DNA of 64,000 nucleotides, taken from NCBI RefSeq assembly GCF_003086295.3, contig NC_092047.1, forward strand, positions 118,832,449 to 118,896,448. The letters are read 5' to 3'. Below, piece after piece: positions 36,828 through 50,771 of this stretch. This DNA is from Arachis hypogaea. Lineage: Eukaryota > Streptophyta > Magnoliopsida > Fabales > Fabaceae. Below the pieces are notes generated by a model. The model did not search any database and had not been told where the DNA came from. It worked only from the letters and a program-made list of their open reading frames with translations. Within the stretch, counting starts at the first letter, position 1; the number at the start of each line of letters is the position of its first letter. A program made the translations under genes and the position numbers.

Positions 36828-39800
36828 TCAACTTGACCCCACAATTCCTTGCTTACTACTACTACTACTACTATGATTCAATGACCCTCCATTTTCTTCA
36901 CAATTATGAATGCTGAGTTTGGAGGATTGTTGCATTGAATTTGAAGTAAATCCATTAGCCTTGACCGATTCAGGGTTACTACCCTCACTTGAGGTTATGA
37001 CCTTTGCTGGCTTGGACTCTTGGTTGGACGTGTCGCTCGTTGAAACGGGGTGTTGCAACGACTCCATTCGTTTCAAAGACGGAACGTCTCCTTTACAATA
37101 TCTGCGCCACATTTGCCGGTATGTTGACTCTAGGCCGAGGATGAAATTCGCTCCGTCGCAAAGAGGGGACTTGGACATGAGTTCTCGTAGACTCATTCTC
37201 AAATTTTGTAGCGCTGGAATGTCGGACGCCAACTTTAGGGCCAACTTAACGTATTCGTCTTCATTTTTGGCAACTAAATGTCCAAGGCCTGAAAATTCGA
37301 ATTCCAAAGCTATGCTCAATTACACGACTTAGATCAGCCAAGAAAAAATTTTTGTGCCAAAATGTCAGCAATGAAACACATGAAAAAAGTACAAGTTTAT
37401 TGGGAAACACCCACAAATTTTCTGAGAATTTCTTACCAACATTGCTAAGAAGACTAACGCCAACGTTGTGAGCATGTACTGAACCAGCCATTGTAACACA
37501 TGGAACTCCCATGTATAAAGATTCACAAGTTGTCGTCGTTCCAGCATATGGAAACGTGTCCAAACTACACGAAACGACAAAATAGTTTACAAGTTCAGTA
37601 AAAAACACAAGTTATCTTTACAAACTTAGAATGCAAACAACAGATATTACCTTATGTCCATGAGAGAATAGGCTTGCATATGATCATGGTTGAGAAGTAT
37701 AAGGGGCAGAAGATCAACACGGAGCGGTTCCAAACCTAATTGCTCTAGTGTTGAAAGAAATCTTTGTCTCACACTTTCACAGCAAAATGGTTTACATTTC
37801 ACCACAAGGCGAGAATTCGGGATTGCACACAGTATCCTTGCCCAAACCTGCAATACTTTAGGTGTAATCTGTCAAAATAAAATAACATGAGTTAGAATAT
37901 GCATGATTACTTGACTAAATAAAAACATTTCGTATTAAATAATATATGTATAACACACTACCTTCGCCAGATTGTTAAAACTGCCGAATGTGACGAAGCC
38001 ATTGGAAAGGGCAGGAGTTGGAACAATAGGACCGGCTTCAGGAGAAGGCGTGTAACAAAGGAAACATTCTGGTAAACGAACTAGCTCTTCAACGTGGCTG
38101 AGATATAGAAGTACCATTAGCAAACAAACTAGAATAATCATAATACGAAATAAGTGCTCTGAACAGATTAACGACAAGAAAGTACAGAAGTTCTAGAGGA
38201 GATCTACTTCTGCTTTGTTTCAGGAGGGTCCACCAGAGAATCACTGATTCTATAATCAATTGTTGGCAATCCGGTGGTGTTTGGATAACCAATCCAAGTC
38301 ACCTGCATGTCAAGCACTATAGGTTAAATTTTTGCAGAAAAAGAATCAAATCTACTACTAAAACAAAAGGAGAGTTAAGAGTCTCCATATAGATGTGAAA
38401 AAAACACCTGAATCGGAGCAGGTCGACATGCCATCATCCCCAATTTGTTATTTGCTGTATGGCCAGTAAGTTCTACCAAAATATCAACTTGATCTTCTCT
38501 AACCATTTCGGCAACCTTCTTTTCATCGGTCCCATATATATCTTTCCAGATCCCACCCTTCTTTAAGACTTTCTCTCTAAACCGAATGGTTTTAGCATCA
38601 GCCTGCAACAACACAAGAAAATCAATTATCTGCCAAAAATAGAAAAAATTACGACAGCAGAAAACTATGCACCCGGAGTTATCAGAAATGATGAAATGTA
38701 AGCCAAGACAACAACTATGCAGAAATGCATGCCGGGACAGATGAAACCAATGCGTTTTTCACAGAAGCATTTATAAACGATACCTTGACAACTGCTGAAT
38801 AAACAATCACTTTATAATTGGTGTAGTCATGATATACAAGGGGAGCTTCAATGAAATACGACACAGAATGTGTAAAATAGTCAGGAGATACATATCCTAT
38901 CACAAGAGGACGTTCAGGATCTTTTGAGTTGTTCCATGATGTGAACTGCGGATATAGCCTCATAAATCTCCTGCCCCAGTCCCTGAAAGGAAACATTTCA
39001 CTTTTAATAGTGTCCAAGCTACACATCTTTCTACCTTCCACATTAAGTGGATTTCATGCACAAAATAGAAACTACATGAAGAAAAGAAAATATGACACTA
39101 CAATTTTTCTAAAGTAACTCTAAAAAGACTTCCTTCAAGACTAAAAAGTTCATTCAACCAATGAAAGTTGATCGAGAAGTCAATTGAAGTACAATATATC
39201 TCATCACCAGGGAAAGTTATCTATATTATCAAACATTTATGAAGAAATAGCAAAGTAGTTGACTAGCTAAAGATGCCAATCAAGCAGCACCAATGAGGCA
39301 ATAATCGAAGTTCGTGAAAATAAGTTCATAGGAGAAAACTGCAACCTGTGAGCCTCAAAAAGCTTGTCATCATTCCCTTCATCAATGTAATTCATTGCGA
39401 GCAAGCGATTCTGCACATTAAAGTGGATTTAAATGAGATTCCAATTAATATATGGACAAACCTCCAAGAATAAAATAGATAACTCATCGGAAGAACAAAA
39501 TTCAGTCGTCCATAGCTTGTATCACAACACAAGCTAGTTTAAGAGAAAGTTAAAGTAATACTACTTACATTTTTATAGATAAGTTAGTTTCAAAATTAAC
39601 ATTCAAGTATTCAACTGAACCACCTTTTATTATTATGGAAACTTAAGACTCCTTAGTCCCTCAACTTATCTAAGGAATCCGACGAAAACATAGAATCTTC
39701 TTTAATCAAGGATACTAAATATGTATCTAGGCTTCCCATTTAAGGAAGTATCAGTAGAAGTAAGACAGAAGTGAATTTGTTAGCAGAATCAGATTTATTA

Positions 39801-42800
39801 ACATATAGGATGTGACGCTTTACACTAAGAAAGCATACACCAAAACCTAAATGGAGCGAGAAAGATTCAGACAACACCATAATAAAAAGCATCATCCATC
39901 ACATCCATAAAAAAATGTGAAACACTTTGAAAGTTGAAGTTGCTTGATAACAATGAAAACAAAAGCACCACCCAAAGTTTCAATTTCGGACATCAAAAGC
40001 ATCGATTGAACAATGAAAGAGAGAATGAAAAAGTGGGGGAAAAAAAAGGCACCAGACCTGGCCAGCATTTCGTGAGTCAGGATCAATCTTAAGACATTGC
40101 TCATAAGCGTTAATAGCTAAAGCAATATCACCAGCATCTCTATAAAGAACTCCTGCGCAACAATAATACATTATATTAAGTGTATGCAGATGTTATAGAA
40201 GTTCTTCTTGCTTGAACTTTATTAAATCATATTTTGTAACTGAACATAACGAGAAACGTAGAATCTTTTGGCCAAGAGAGATAACTTGCATAAGTCTAAA
40301 GACAATAAATCACACGTATTCAGAAACCCCTTCCACACTAACTGCCATTCTAGTTATCTTCACCTAAACCGTAATATCATTTCAACATAAACTTTGTAGC
40401 CAGCATTATGTTTGATCTCTTGTACATAAAATACCAAAATGCTACTATGAAAATTGGCCTATCAAAAGAGAAAGTAGACAGATTCACTTGAACCAACTTA
40501 AACTTTTTTTGTAAACCTTCTCCAACCATCTAAGTCTATAATGTTACATTGTTACTGAATCACGGTTACTGAGAAACCTGATGAAGATTAGCAAGTCCAA
40601 CTATACCTATTCTAAAATTATGCTCCTTTCAAAAAGAATTAAATTGTAGACAAAGACAACCACATCCATGTTCAAACCATAACGAGCAAACAAATAAATC
40701 ATAGGAAAAAGGAGAAAATACCTAGGTTATTGTATGCTTCTGCATATGTTGGATTTGCCATGATAGCTTTTTCAATCATACTTGCAGCAGAATCCATTTT
40801 ACCCTGGAGAAAGAATGGAAAACACGCAGAGAATCAGTTACTGAAGAAACTTCTGATTAATCCCAAATTAAAAAATTACACAATACCTAACCTGGACAGT
40901 GTATACAACCCCAAGGTTATTTAATGACTGTGAAAAGTTTGGTTTGATTGACAATGCAAGCTGCACATAACAAAAGGACAAAGTTGTGATAACTGCTAAC
41001 AAAAAAATGCATTTTGACACGAGCATTACAAAATGGACATGATTATCATTAGTCATTACCTGATAGCATTCTACAGCCTTGTCAAGGTTGTCACGATCTT
41101 TGTATATAACACCTAGATTGTTACAAGCTTCTGCACAATGTGGATTGAAGTGGAAGGCGAGTTCATAGAACACAATAGCCTAAACAGTATAAATTGATTT
41201 TCCACAAATTCAATTAGTCATAGAAGAAGTTGACATTTGTATCATAATATAATATGATAAGTTTATATCTGCAACTGGAAAAATAGTCATGTGGGTGTGT
41301 AAGACATACCATATCAAATTTAAGCATCTCCCCATACGCAACCCCAAGATTATACATGGCATCGGCATAATGCCAATTATAATACAAAGCTTTCTTATAA
41401 AAAGCCACACCTCGATTGATATCTCCTTCCAGTTTAACCTATAAACCAAAACAGTGATTTAGGACAATAACTGGAAAGAAGATAGTATATTAGTATGAAA
41501 ACTCGACTTCCCTTCCTAATTCAGAAGGAACAAGGAGAAGATATTATTTTGTATTTCCAGAAAGCCACTTCGAAATTGTGCAAAAGTAATTTAAAGTACA
41601 ACAGTCACTAAGCAACAAACTGCGGATTCCATGGCTATCAAAAGTAAATAACTTTGTGTTAAAGAACCATAGTGTAAAGTTTTACACGGTTCTACAATTT
41701 TTACAATGTATTACCATTGCGTTATTATTCATGCTGATAATAAGATTATACGTGGAATTTCACGAGCATCACCTTTGTTCCCAAGTCGGTCAAAGCTATA
41801 GCCATATTATTCTTTGCAATCTCAAAGTTAGGAGAAACAGCTAAACACCTGCCACAGAACATGGATTGAACATAGAAGCCAACATCAAAAGTCAATAATT
41901 CAACAAAAATATTAGATGCAGAACTTGGTTCCGAAAAAGATAATGCAAGCTGTAGATAACCTCTCATAACAAGTAATAGCCGCTTCTAAATCACCACGAT
42001 TTTTGTAAATCACACCCATATTGCAGTATGCTTCAGCATACATAGGCCTTTCTGATGCAGCCTTTTCATAGAAAGTGAGGGCCATGTCATATTGCATCAT
42101 TTCAGAATAGACCACGCCGAGGTTATAATATGCTGGCTGCAGGAACACGTTGTACGGGAGGAAAGGTATTATTATGCAGACAAAGCTAAATAAATTTAAA
42201 AAAGGGATATAGCATTCCAAAAAGGTAAAATGATTGGAAATGTAAGAGAATTACAGCATAACGCGGATCTATTTTGAGGGCTTCAAAATATTTTTGAATT
42301 CCCTCTTGTGTGTTTCCTGAGAGCTTTATGTTGGTACCAATATCTGTTAAAACAATGGCTAGGCATTCCGCAGCTGCTTTATACGATGGATCTACTCGTA
42401 AAGCCTTCTGATATGACTGTTCCAAGTGCATCAAATATTATCTCAGTTATGACTTCAAGGCAAATTTTCTACTAACTTCTTAAAGCTCTAGAATCGGAAA
42501 TATACATTATAATGAAGTACAATGACAGTTAAAACTTTGTGATATTAGCAAACAAAATGTAATATTGAGGTTATATAGATTAACCTATGCATCCCAATTC
42601 CTAAACATCATATTCTCACAATACAGGAGCCAGAAACAGCTCTGAAAATTTTAAGAAGTTGAAACCGTACACCTAATCTATACCTTCATCCTTCAAGGTA
42701 AATCGAGCCTTACTAGTTAATGAAAATGGATCCTCTCAACTGAAGTCACTATACCATTTAAACTGTGGATTTTCACTGTTGATTGGATACGCTTGTGGGA

Positions 42801-43616
42801 TACATGTTAGGGTCCACCATGTGGTGAAAATTCACGCTTGATATGGTCCAGTGGATTTTCCAACTGAAAGGATCCATTCCCATTAGGTAATGTATTGAGG
42901 CTGTAACAAGAATAGCCACTTGAAAAAGTATGAAAAAATTACAACCCTTCATGTTTCGACACTACTTTCATAAATTACTAAATAATTGTAGCAGTCTTCG
43001 TATCAGAATTCCCAGTCAAATACTACATCATCTAAACGTATATTTCTAAAGAAAAGCCAGATGGTAGATCCACTCCCAAGGAGCTAGCTATGCTTATTCT
43101 ACATCATAAACGGCAACAATCATGCCGCATCATAAACAACCGAAATGAAGAAAACAACAATGCTGCGGAATTTATCACAAAGCTACTTAACTGGCATGGA
43201 CATACCTCAGCTGCTTCCACAAGGCGACCTTCTTCTTTGTACAGGATACCACAGTGCGTGAGAGCGCAAGCATTTTGAGGATCCAATCTGATAGCCTCGG
43301 CAAAACTTTCAAAAGCAAGCCTGCCCATATTCTGCATCTGCAAGCATATCCCCTTTCCTATGTGAGCCTCCACATTTCCACTATCATTGTCAAGGACACG
43401 TTCATACAAAGCAAGAGCATCGACGAACTTGTTCCTTGACCGTAAGATGTTCGCAAAAGCAAGATCATCATTCCCTTCGCTTTGCTTATCCGCCGAACCA
43501 ACATCCACAGCAGAGCCACCAGTACTTATAGAATTCTGAGAGACTTTCAAAAAACCATTGTCTTTAGATAATTCCTTTTCTCCCCCATTCCCATCATTGT
43601 TTTCTATCCATGCCAT
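36828..43616 (-). CDS. SPY: SPINDLY protein O-fucosyltransferase (TPR protein), 938 aa
   Basis: Seventeen coding exons: 43616-43206, 42416-42255, 42136-41961, 41848-41773, 41438-41310, 41179-41060, 40960-40892, 40803-40722, 40152-40058, 39410-39346, 38982-38784, 38602-38408, 38302-38208, 38097-37962, 37868-37651, 37564-37437, 37288-36828. The total is 2,817 nt, close to the 914 aa of Arabidopsis SPY. Residues about 50-435 are tandem TPRs ([56 protein letters not shown]). Residues about 455-850 are the GT41 catalytic region ([86 protein letters not shown]). A Ser-rich, poorly conserved tail follows. SPY O-fucosylates DELLA and other nuclear/cytosolic proteins and represses gibberellin signalling. 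The model appears intact. Confidence 0.97.
42724..42880. mobile_element. Foldback MITE in intron 1 of SPY
   Basis: About 157 bp with arms AAATGGATCCTCTCAACTG and its imperfect complement (CAACTGAAAGGATCCATT). A clear target duplication was not found. Complementarity extends inward through the GGATTTTC motif. Confidence 0.6.
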
Positions 43617-44440
43617 CTGAGCACTACACTTCCCTAAACAAAAACAAAGCATATCACAGACACTGTTATTCTTGCACTCTGATGAAACAATACAATACCG
43701 TGTTTGGATCAGCTTAGTTTTCAAAACAGCTTAAGATCAAAATCATGAGACAATTTCCAAAAAATAAAAGTAAAATAAAAAATCCCAAAATAAGATGTTA
43801 CTAAACATGCCTTTAATTCCATCCAAATGCAATAGAAATGGAATCAAACTGAAGAAGTGACCATCAAGTAACACTATTAAGCATCATGAACGCAAATTGA
43901 TCAAAATCCCAAAACCCCCCAACAGTGAAAACAAAACCCTAGCAAGTAACTACAACTAACTAACATTGAAGATTTCGAACAAAAGAAGACCAACATAGCA
44001 AAGGTTAGATCTTTAGCAACAAAATTAGGGCATGGAAACTTACAGGGGAAGCTCCAGAAGCGTCTTCAATGGATGCAGGAAAAGGGCATGGGCAAGTTGG
44101 AAACTTCAATCATAAACCCTCAAAAAAACAGCATCTTGGGAAAAGGGGCAGTTGCAATATAGAAAAAGCAGAAAGAAGAAAATAAACAATGAGGAAAAGA
44201 AGAGAGAGAAGAAGGAGAGTGGTGAAATGAAAGGTTCTACAATATGAAGAAATGAAGGATGGGCATTCAAGAAGACGAAGAAGGTTGTGTTGTTTTGAGG
44301 GGGTTTTTTTTTTTTTCCTTCTTTTCTCTTCCCCCTCCGACAAAGAGAAACAGTGGTTGAATGTGTCACAAACCCAGAAAGAAACCCTCTCTCTCTCTCT
44401 TTCTCTGACACTGTTCCTTTTGATTACAGCATTGGACGCA
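43617..44440 (-). other. SPY 5' UTR with intron (inferred)
   Basis: The acceptor TTTTTGTTTAG|GGAAG lies 16 bp above the ATG. A matching donor CCCT|GTAAGT lies at 44043 on the minus strand, so a leader intron of about 410 bp (43633-44043) is likely. The outer leader (to about 44440) is CT-rich, with a (CT)n run at 44389-44405. It contains a small MITE-like fragment near 43699-43812 (GTGTTTGGAT / ACTAAACATGCC). Confidence 0.6.
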
Positions 44441-44643
44441 ATTGCATAGGGACAACACAAACTTTGTTGTTCCTGTTTTAACCCCTTTTCTCTTCTTTTT
44501 TTTTAATTTATCAATGATCCATCATCTTCAATTATTACATCAACTATGGGGAAAAAAAAAAGAAAAAAGAAAACATGGATCTAAGTTAAGTGTAATTAAT
44601 TAAGACTTAAGAATTTAATTTTGATACACTTTTAGTATAAAAT

Positions 44644-45320
44644 TAGGGGTGTACATGGGTCGGGTCACACTGGGTTTGGTTTAATTCATATCCGACTCGA
44701 AATATAGACTGAACCTAATGTTTGGATCCTAACCCGATTCTAGACCCGATGAAACCTACGCATATTCGGGCCGGATGACAACTGGATAAAAACCGAGTAA
44801 AAATCGGATCTTTAGCATGTAAAAATCACCTAATCTCTAACCTTTATTTCACAATTCACATAGTAAAATTCACTTAAAAAAATATAACAAGAACCAACCA
44901 TTCTCTAAAATTAAAGCATAACCATAATCAATACTAATATTGTCTAACACCAAATATTTAAATCAATACAAATAACACAATATTATGTATTAGTGTAAAG
45001 TGTTATGCATTTTAAACATAAAACATTAACTTATAATCTTATAAATGACTAATAACACAAAATATTAAGGTTTCAATATTTAAATTCCACATAAAAATAG
45101 CCATCATCCAACATAAAATATTAATAGTGTATGATGACCGGGCCATCGGGCCAAATTTGGGTGACCCGAGCTATGGTTCAGATCCGACCCGAAATAATGA
45201 CCGGGTCTATCTTTGAGACCCTTACCCGACCCTAGACCCAATGAAATAACACTAAATTAGCCCCTAAAGTATTCAGGACCGAGCGGGTCTTCGGGCCGAG
45301 CCGGGCCATGTACACCCCTA
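44644..45320. mobile_element. Non-autonomous hAT-like element, 677 bp
   Basis: Perfect 15-bp terminal inverted repeats (TAGGGGTGTACATGG and complement). Flanks TATAAAAT and TGTAAAAC agree at 6 of 8 positions, fitting a decayed 8-bp duplication. TAGGGGTG ends with 8-bp duplications mark plant hAT elements. Subterminal DNA is rich in CGGGTC/GACCCG motifs. The interior at about 44911-45000 is clearly homologous to 58081-58165, so it shares a family with the longer element at 57895. No coding. Confidence 0.85.
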
Positions 45321-47720
45321 TGTAAAACGTTTTACTCAATTGTACAACGATATTTGTTTTTTTGAATAACTATTTACGCAATCAATATAAAAAATATTTA
45401 TTTTTACTAATGTGAGATTGTGTAATTAAATGCACGTGTAAAACTATTTTCCAGTGTATCAAAATTAAATTTATTAAGTAATTGGAGTACCATAAGCTTT
45501 ATTCAAGCATCAATAATTTAAGATCAATTGTTAAGAATACCAAAATAGAAAGATTTTTATTTTATAAAGAAAATAAGATTTTATACATTGGATACTACTA
45601 AAAACTTCATAATTAAATATTTTTTCTATATTGTTATTCTACTTTGATATTTTTAACAAGTGCTCTTGAATATGTATGAAGAAAGAAAAAGAAATAGAAA
45701 ATGTGAATATTCTTAGTGACTCTTAAAATTAGATGGAGATAAAGTAGAAGTACTTTATTAGAAAACTAGAACTTTTAAAAGGATAAATGATTTTTATTTG
45801 ATTTATCTAACATATGCAAACCAAAACAATAGGGTGCAAATATGTAATAATTAAACCTCAACATACATTATACATGAAAAAATAAAGGGGGGGGTGAGAT
45901 TTGTGGTGTGCATTATTTATGTTTGGTCACTTGTTTTGGTACTTATTTTACCAAACAATTTTTGAGGTTTAGATATTAAAAATAATTTAATTAGTCTTGA
46001 ACAAAAATTGTACCTTCAATGAGAGCAAATTACTCTAAATTTGTTAGACTCTAAACTTTATGTATGCTAATGAAGTAATGATTAATGTCTTTATTCTTAT
46101 GTGGATTATATCATTAATAATTTTGAATAATCAGTTGAAGCCATGAACATAAAGAGGAGTGGGGAAATTGTTTACATAAAGTTTAATATCTTCACATAGT
46201 TCCTTAAATTCAATGACTAAATTAAATCACACTTTTAGCCTCTTTTTTTCCGCCTTTATTGGATTACCAATATAATTATTTATTTAGAAACAACTTGAGA
46301 GGAGAAAAAGGGTAGACATACTTTGAGGCAAAGACATTAGTTAAGAATTAATTATTTGGATGGAATACATGCAATGAAAAATGTATAAAGTGATAAAGTG
46401 AAAGGTTAATTATTATTAAATTTGTAATTTCTATAAAATATATATTTTATTATTTTAATTTAAAAGTGATTAATTTTTTATTTTTTTATTTTATTAATTT
46501 TTTATTTTAGAGAATTTTAATCCATAAGAAATAAGAAAAGAAAAATGATATATATTTTTTATTTTTTATTCTTAATATTAAAATTAATTGATAAAAAAAT
46601 TAAAAAATTATTTTTAATATAATAAAAAAGTGTATAAAAAATATATAAAAAAGAAAAATGTTGTAATCAAGCCCAAAGCGTGACAAACAATGTTGGATGG
46701 ACTTTTCTCAATGACATGGACACATTTCTCCACCAATTAGGACAAAGGGTTCCATGGCTTTTTCTAAGATGGGAAATTTGATGCATATAATATGTGTTAG
46801 GCAAATGTTAGGAAAACGTGGATATGCTATAAATAGATTATTTTCTTAATGACAATGAACACATTATGGATCTTAAAAAACATGGAATTAAATTATGACT
46901 GAATTTCTAAAAGTAGTGCCGTTTGGATATTAAATATGACCTATTGATAAAAAGTAAGAAATATATTGAATTTTGAATGTGATAAAATATATATAAGTAA
47001 CAAGTATAATAATTTAGATTTTTTAATTAAAGATATAACTCATCTATTAAAAATGATTAATTATTAGATTATCACAAGGACTAATACCACAAGAAAAAGT
47101 GAGATTTTTAAAAAATAAATTACAAAAAATAGTGAACATAATCAGAGTTTTGGGAATATAATGTAAAATGTAAGTAGGTAACATAATTATATCAATTATT
47201 GAGAAGGAGAACAACAAGAAAAAAAAAATTGTTGGACAAATCAACCAAATACCAATCATATTCGTAGTTCATACACTTATAATATCAGTCATTTAAATAT
47301 AGTTATGATAAGTTTTAAAAGATATTGGTATAGGAGTATTCAACTATTTTTTCTTTTTTACTTTATTCATGTTTTTGTCTTTATTAAATTTAGTGAAAAA
47401 TACCAAATGAAAAGGGACAAAAATTTTAAAAACACACCCACTAGTTTATTAAAACAATAAAATTTCTTAGTAAAAAATCTTGTTTTTTCATGAAACTTTT
47501 TTTAGGAACAATAGATTGATTTTTTCTTTTTCAGTTTGCAAGCCTGGTCCATTATAACAACCCTCCACATTGGACTTCTTTAGTGACCACACAAAAAAAT
47601 AAGTTGGACCAAAAAGAAGAAGAGAAAAACCTTGGGTTTCTTTTAACAAAAACACAAATGCAATGTACCCATGCATTATAAAATGAAACTGAAAAATGAT
47701 ACAAATTTCAGAAAATTTAA
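45321..47720. other. AT-rich intergenic region
   Basis: No gene supported. Scattered A/T runs and one G-run (GGGGGGG near 45889); the open frame 47047-47259 is AT-driven. Confidence 0.65.
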
Positions 47721-47891
47721 GGTCCATTTGGTTTGTCTTTTTATTTTTTGGATTTTGTGAAGAAAAATATAAAAACAGGAAATAAAAATAGAAAATAATA
47801 TTTATTATTTTTATTTTTTCTTTCACAAAATTTAAAAATAGAAAATGCTAAAAATAAAAACACAAAATAAAAATACAAATTAAACACACCC
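47721..47891. mobile_element. Short MITE with TTAA flanks
   Basis: 171 bp, ends GGTCCATTTGGTTTG and CAAATTAAACACACCC (imperfect inverted repeats), flanked on both sides by TTAA. GG-CC tips with a TTA-containing duplication suggest a Tourist/PIF-like MITE. Confidence 0.6.
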
Positions 47892-47992
47892 TTAACTTTT
47901 ACAAAGTAGGATTATCTCTATTTTTTTATGAATTTCTAAATTTAAATAGGTTTGTTTGATTTTAATAAAAAAGTTTATGGATCAGTCAATTA

Positions 47993-48260
47993 GGTAGTAT
48001 TTGGAAAAGAGATAAAAACTGAAATTGAGAGACAGAGACTGAAATAAAATGAAGCTCTAATTTAATTTACACAAAAAGTAAGTTGGGATTAATTAATTGA
48101 AATAGAGTATTTTAGATATAAAATATTATTAAAGTTTTAGTTTTCGTTTTTAAAAATTTCAGTCTCCTATGTCCTCATATTTTAGAGGTACTGAAATATT
48201 AAAATTTTAGTGACAGAAATTGAAATTTTAGTACTAATTTCTAGACTAACAAACATGATA
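47993..48260. mobile_element. Probable MITE with GAGACTGAAA-type arms
   Basis: Inverted repeats between GGTAGTATTTGG...GACAGAGACTGAAAT and the distal ACAAACATGATA; TTTCAGTCTCTCAG follows just beyond. Boundaries are uncertain and no target duplication is clear. Confidence 0.4.
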
Positions 48261-50111
48261 TTAAGTTTCAGTCTCTCAGTTTCCATTCCAATAATAGTTC
48301 AAAAATTAATCTATTACAGTATGAAATTCTATTTAAGAATTTGTTGTTGATTAATGAGTTATTGCATGCACGAAGCGGTATCTTATTATATTCTACATGT
48401 AATTCAAGTAATTAATGTTAGACAACACTAATAAACACCCTACCTTAATCAATTTTTTATTTTTATTTGTTTGGGGTATATCACAAGGAAAGGGTGGAAA
48501 GAACCAAGTTTGCGCTGACCTGATTCATGTAAGCACAAGATTTGTCCTATAATTAAAGTTTCAAAAACTCAATTTAGTACTTATAATAATAATAACAAGG
48601 AAGAAATATTTGTAATCTTCTAACCCATTTAATCCATAATTCATAAAGTACACACATATGATCATTTGAGCTTAAAATATATATATAGAGATTTTTTAAA
48701 TGTTAACAATCATAAATAAAAATAAGTTCCTATAGATGTACCTTTTTTTTATTTATTTTTTAGTTCCCCAAAACATTGTTCACTCAAGCAAATTAAGGAT
48801 TGGTCGAGACACCAAAAAAATCAAGGATTAGTCCAAGACAGAATTCAAATTTTAATATTTATTTAAATAGACTAATAAATTAATACTTATTTAAATAAAT
48901 TAATAAATTAATCACTAAATTGATTACTACAAATATACTTAAAATATGTAATAACAGTCTGTTGAGGTCATCTCTCTTTTCTTACTTGATGGCTATGGCA
49001 TAAGAAGAGGCTGTTTTCATTCAAAAATAAACACATATTATTATAACACAAATAATATTTGATTTTTTTTTTACATAGAGTCATAGACAACCACAAAATA
49101 AATAAATAAAATTGTGAAAAAAATACTAGTGGTTTATTTCATATACACTAAAATGAAGTTAAATTTTTCATTTAAAAAAAAAAGCTTCAAAGAGCATTAT
49201 AGAAAAGGTCAAATGCTTCATATTCACTCGGCTTGTCATTTACAAAACTGTTTATTCGGTCCCGGAAAAAACAACAAAAACATATAACCTTGAACAACCA
49301 CTAATCTTTGTTATCTCTAATGATGTAAAGTTAAATAGTTAATAGTGATTATCTAAGCAACCACTAACTCATATTATATTATATTATTCATAATCAATTC
49401 AATCATAGAGTACGACATCATAATCGACACAACAGCTCTACCTAATCTTCAAGATCTATAAAAGCTCAATTATGTTGATTCATTAATCTGGAAAATATGT
49501 CTTTACAAAACCTTTCCTTAAGTTGGTTTAATAGAATAATCATATAATATAAACATATAAATAATCATCAATAATAACTATTGGGTTAGCCAGTCTAGTT
49601 TATTTATCTATTTAAACAAATATTGCAACTGATTAATAATCAATTTATTTATCCATTTAAACAAATATTGCACCTGATTAATTAATCATTCACCAGCTAT
49701 TTGAGAAAATATCATAAAAAATAAAATACCACTCTTTTACTTAAATAAGTAGATGTCAAATTAGTTTTTGTCAGCTGAAATAATGAGAAATAAAAAAAAA
49801 TCAAATAGAAATCAAGCCTCTCTATTTTATTAATTATTATCAAATATTGTGTTTTATTATATATTTTTATTAAAAAAAACAATATATAACAAGAGATCAC
49901 ACTTGCTAATACTAATTTAAGAAAAGAAAACGTTGAGAGAACATTCCCAATTCAAATAACTAAAGTTCTTGTTAGTCACCATAAGTGAAGCTATCAAAAT
50001 TGAGCTTCATCGAATTAAAAGAAAGAAAAAAAAAACACTATTAATAATTAATTAACTTATTAACTTAATTTTAACTGATTAATATTTAATAATATCATTA
50101 CTTCATTAGTA
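48261..50111. other. AT-rich intergenic region
   Basis: No gene supported. A diverged 70-bp direct duplication is visible around 49595-49690 (TTTATTTATCTATTTAAACA and TTTATTTATCCATTTAAACA). The right end is the S40-like gene's 3' flank. Confidence 0.6.
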
Positions 50112-50771
50112 TCAATCAAGAAAACCGGTTTTGCGCCAAATTGCATTTCTCACTTGGCGAAGGTCTCTTCCTTTGAGAGTTCTACCGACGCCTTCCAACA
50201 CCGAAAACGACGTCGTATTTGGTAGAGCGCCGGAGCTTCGCGCCACGATCTCGTGCGGCGGCAGCATTTCGTCATCGTCGTCGTATCCGTCGTCCACATC
50301 GGCAAGATCGCCGGCATTCTTTCTCGTTTTTGCTGCAGCAACCGGAACCTTCACCGGATCAGACTGCTGAAACTTCCGGCCTCCACAACCGCCGCCGGGA
50401 ACCGATTGGGAGAAGTAACTGTCGCCGTTCGGCCTCGGAATCGAAGGAATCGTCATCGTTGACGTCGAAGATGACGACGGTTTCCGGCGAAGAACTGCTA
50501 AACGATTGGATTCTGGTAACGCCGCGAGGATGCCGGAGTTTTGGTGGACTCTCCGGTGGTCGTTGTTGTTCGCCGGTGGCCATGCCGAGAACTGATTCTC
50601 CAGCTCGGAAGCTTCGTCGGCGGCGTAGAAGAGTTCTGCTTCATTGAGCTCATCGCCGGCGGCGGATGCGGAAGGTAAATGTGAGGGTGAAACGGCGAAG
50701 AGGCCGAGGAGGCGGTCAGAGGAGGAAGATGGTGGTGAACGGCGGTGGCGGGAACTGGCAGTGAGATCCAT
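50112..50771 (-). CDS. Senescence regulator S40 family protein (DUF584), 219 aa
   Basis: Intronless, GC-rich gene in an AT-rich setting. The family is defined by DUF584: small, intrinsically disordered plant proteins, several of them nuclear and induced in leaf senescence and by ABA, SA or dark (barley S40, AtS40-3). Seen here are a Ser/Pro-rich N-terminus with RLLGLFAVSPSHLP, a short acidic FYAADEAS segment, and low-complexity Ser/Thr and Asp runs (DVDDGYDDDDE). The diagnostic C-terminus follows: LPPHEIVARS, then SFSVLEGVGRTLKGRDLR and VRNAIWRKTGFLD. The ATG at 50771 follows a poly(A)/CT-rich leader and is the first in frame. Length is normal for the family. The biological role of this copy cannot be told from sequence. 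Confidence 0.94.
   Translation of the reverse strand: MDLTASSRHRRSPPSSSSDRLLGLFAVSPSHLPSASAAGDELNEAELFYAADEASELENQFSAWPPANNNDHRRVHQNSGILAALPESNRLAVLRRKPSSSSTSTMTIPSIPRPNGDSYFSQSVPGGGCGGRKFQQSDPVKVPVAAAKTRKNAGDLADVDDGYDDDDEMLPPHEIVARSSGALPNTTSFSVLEGVGRTLKGRDLRQVRNAIWRKTGFLD

Noticed and set aside
37261..44460. Many short ORFs read as separate TPR or transferase-like genes
   Set aside because: They are exons of one SPY gene with intron read-through; all 17 join in phase.
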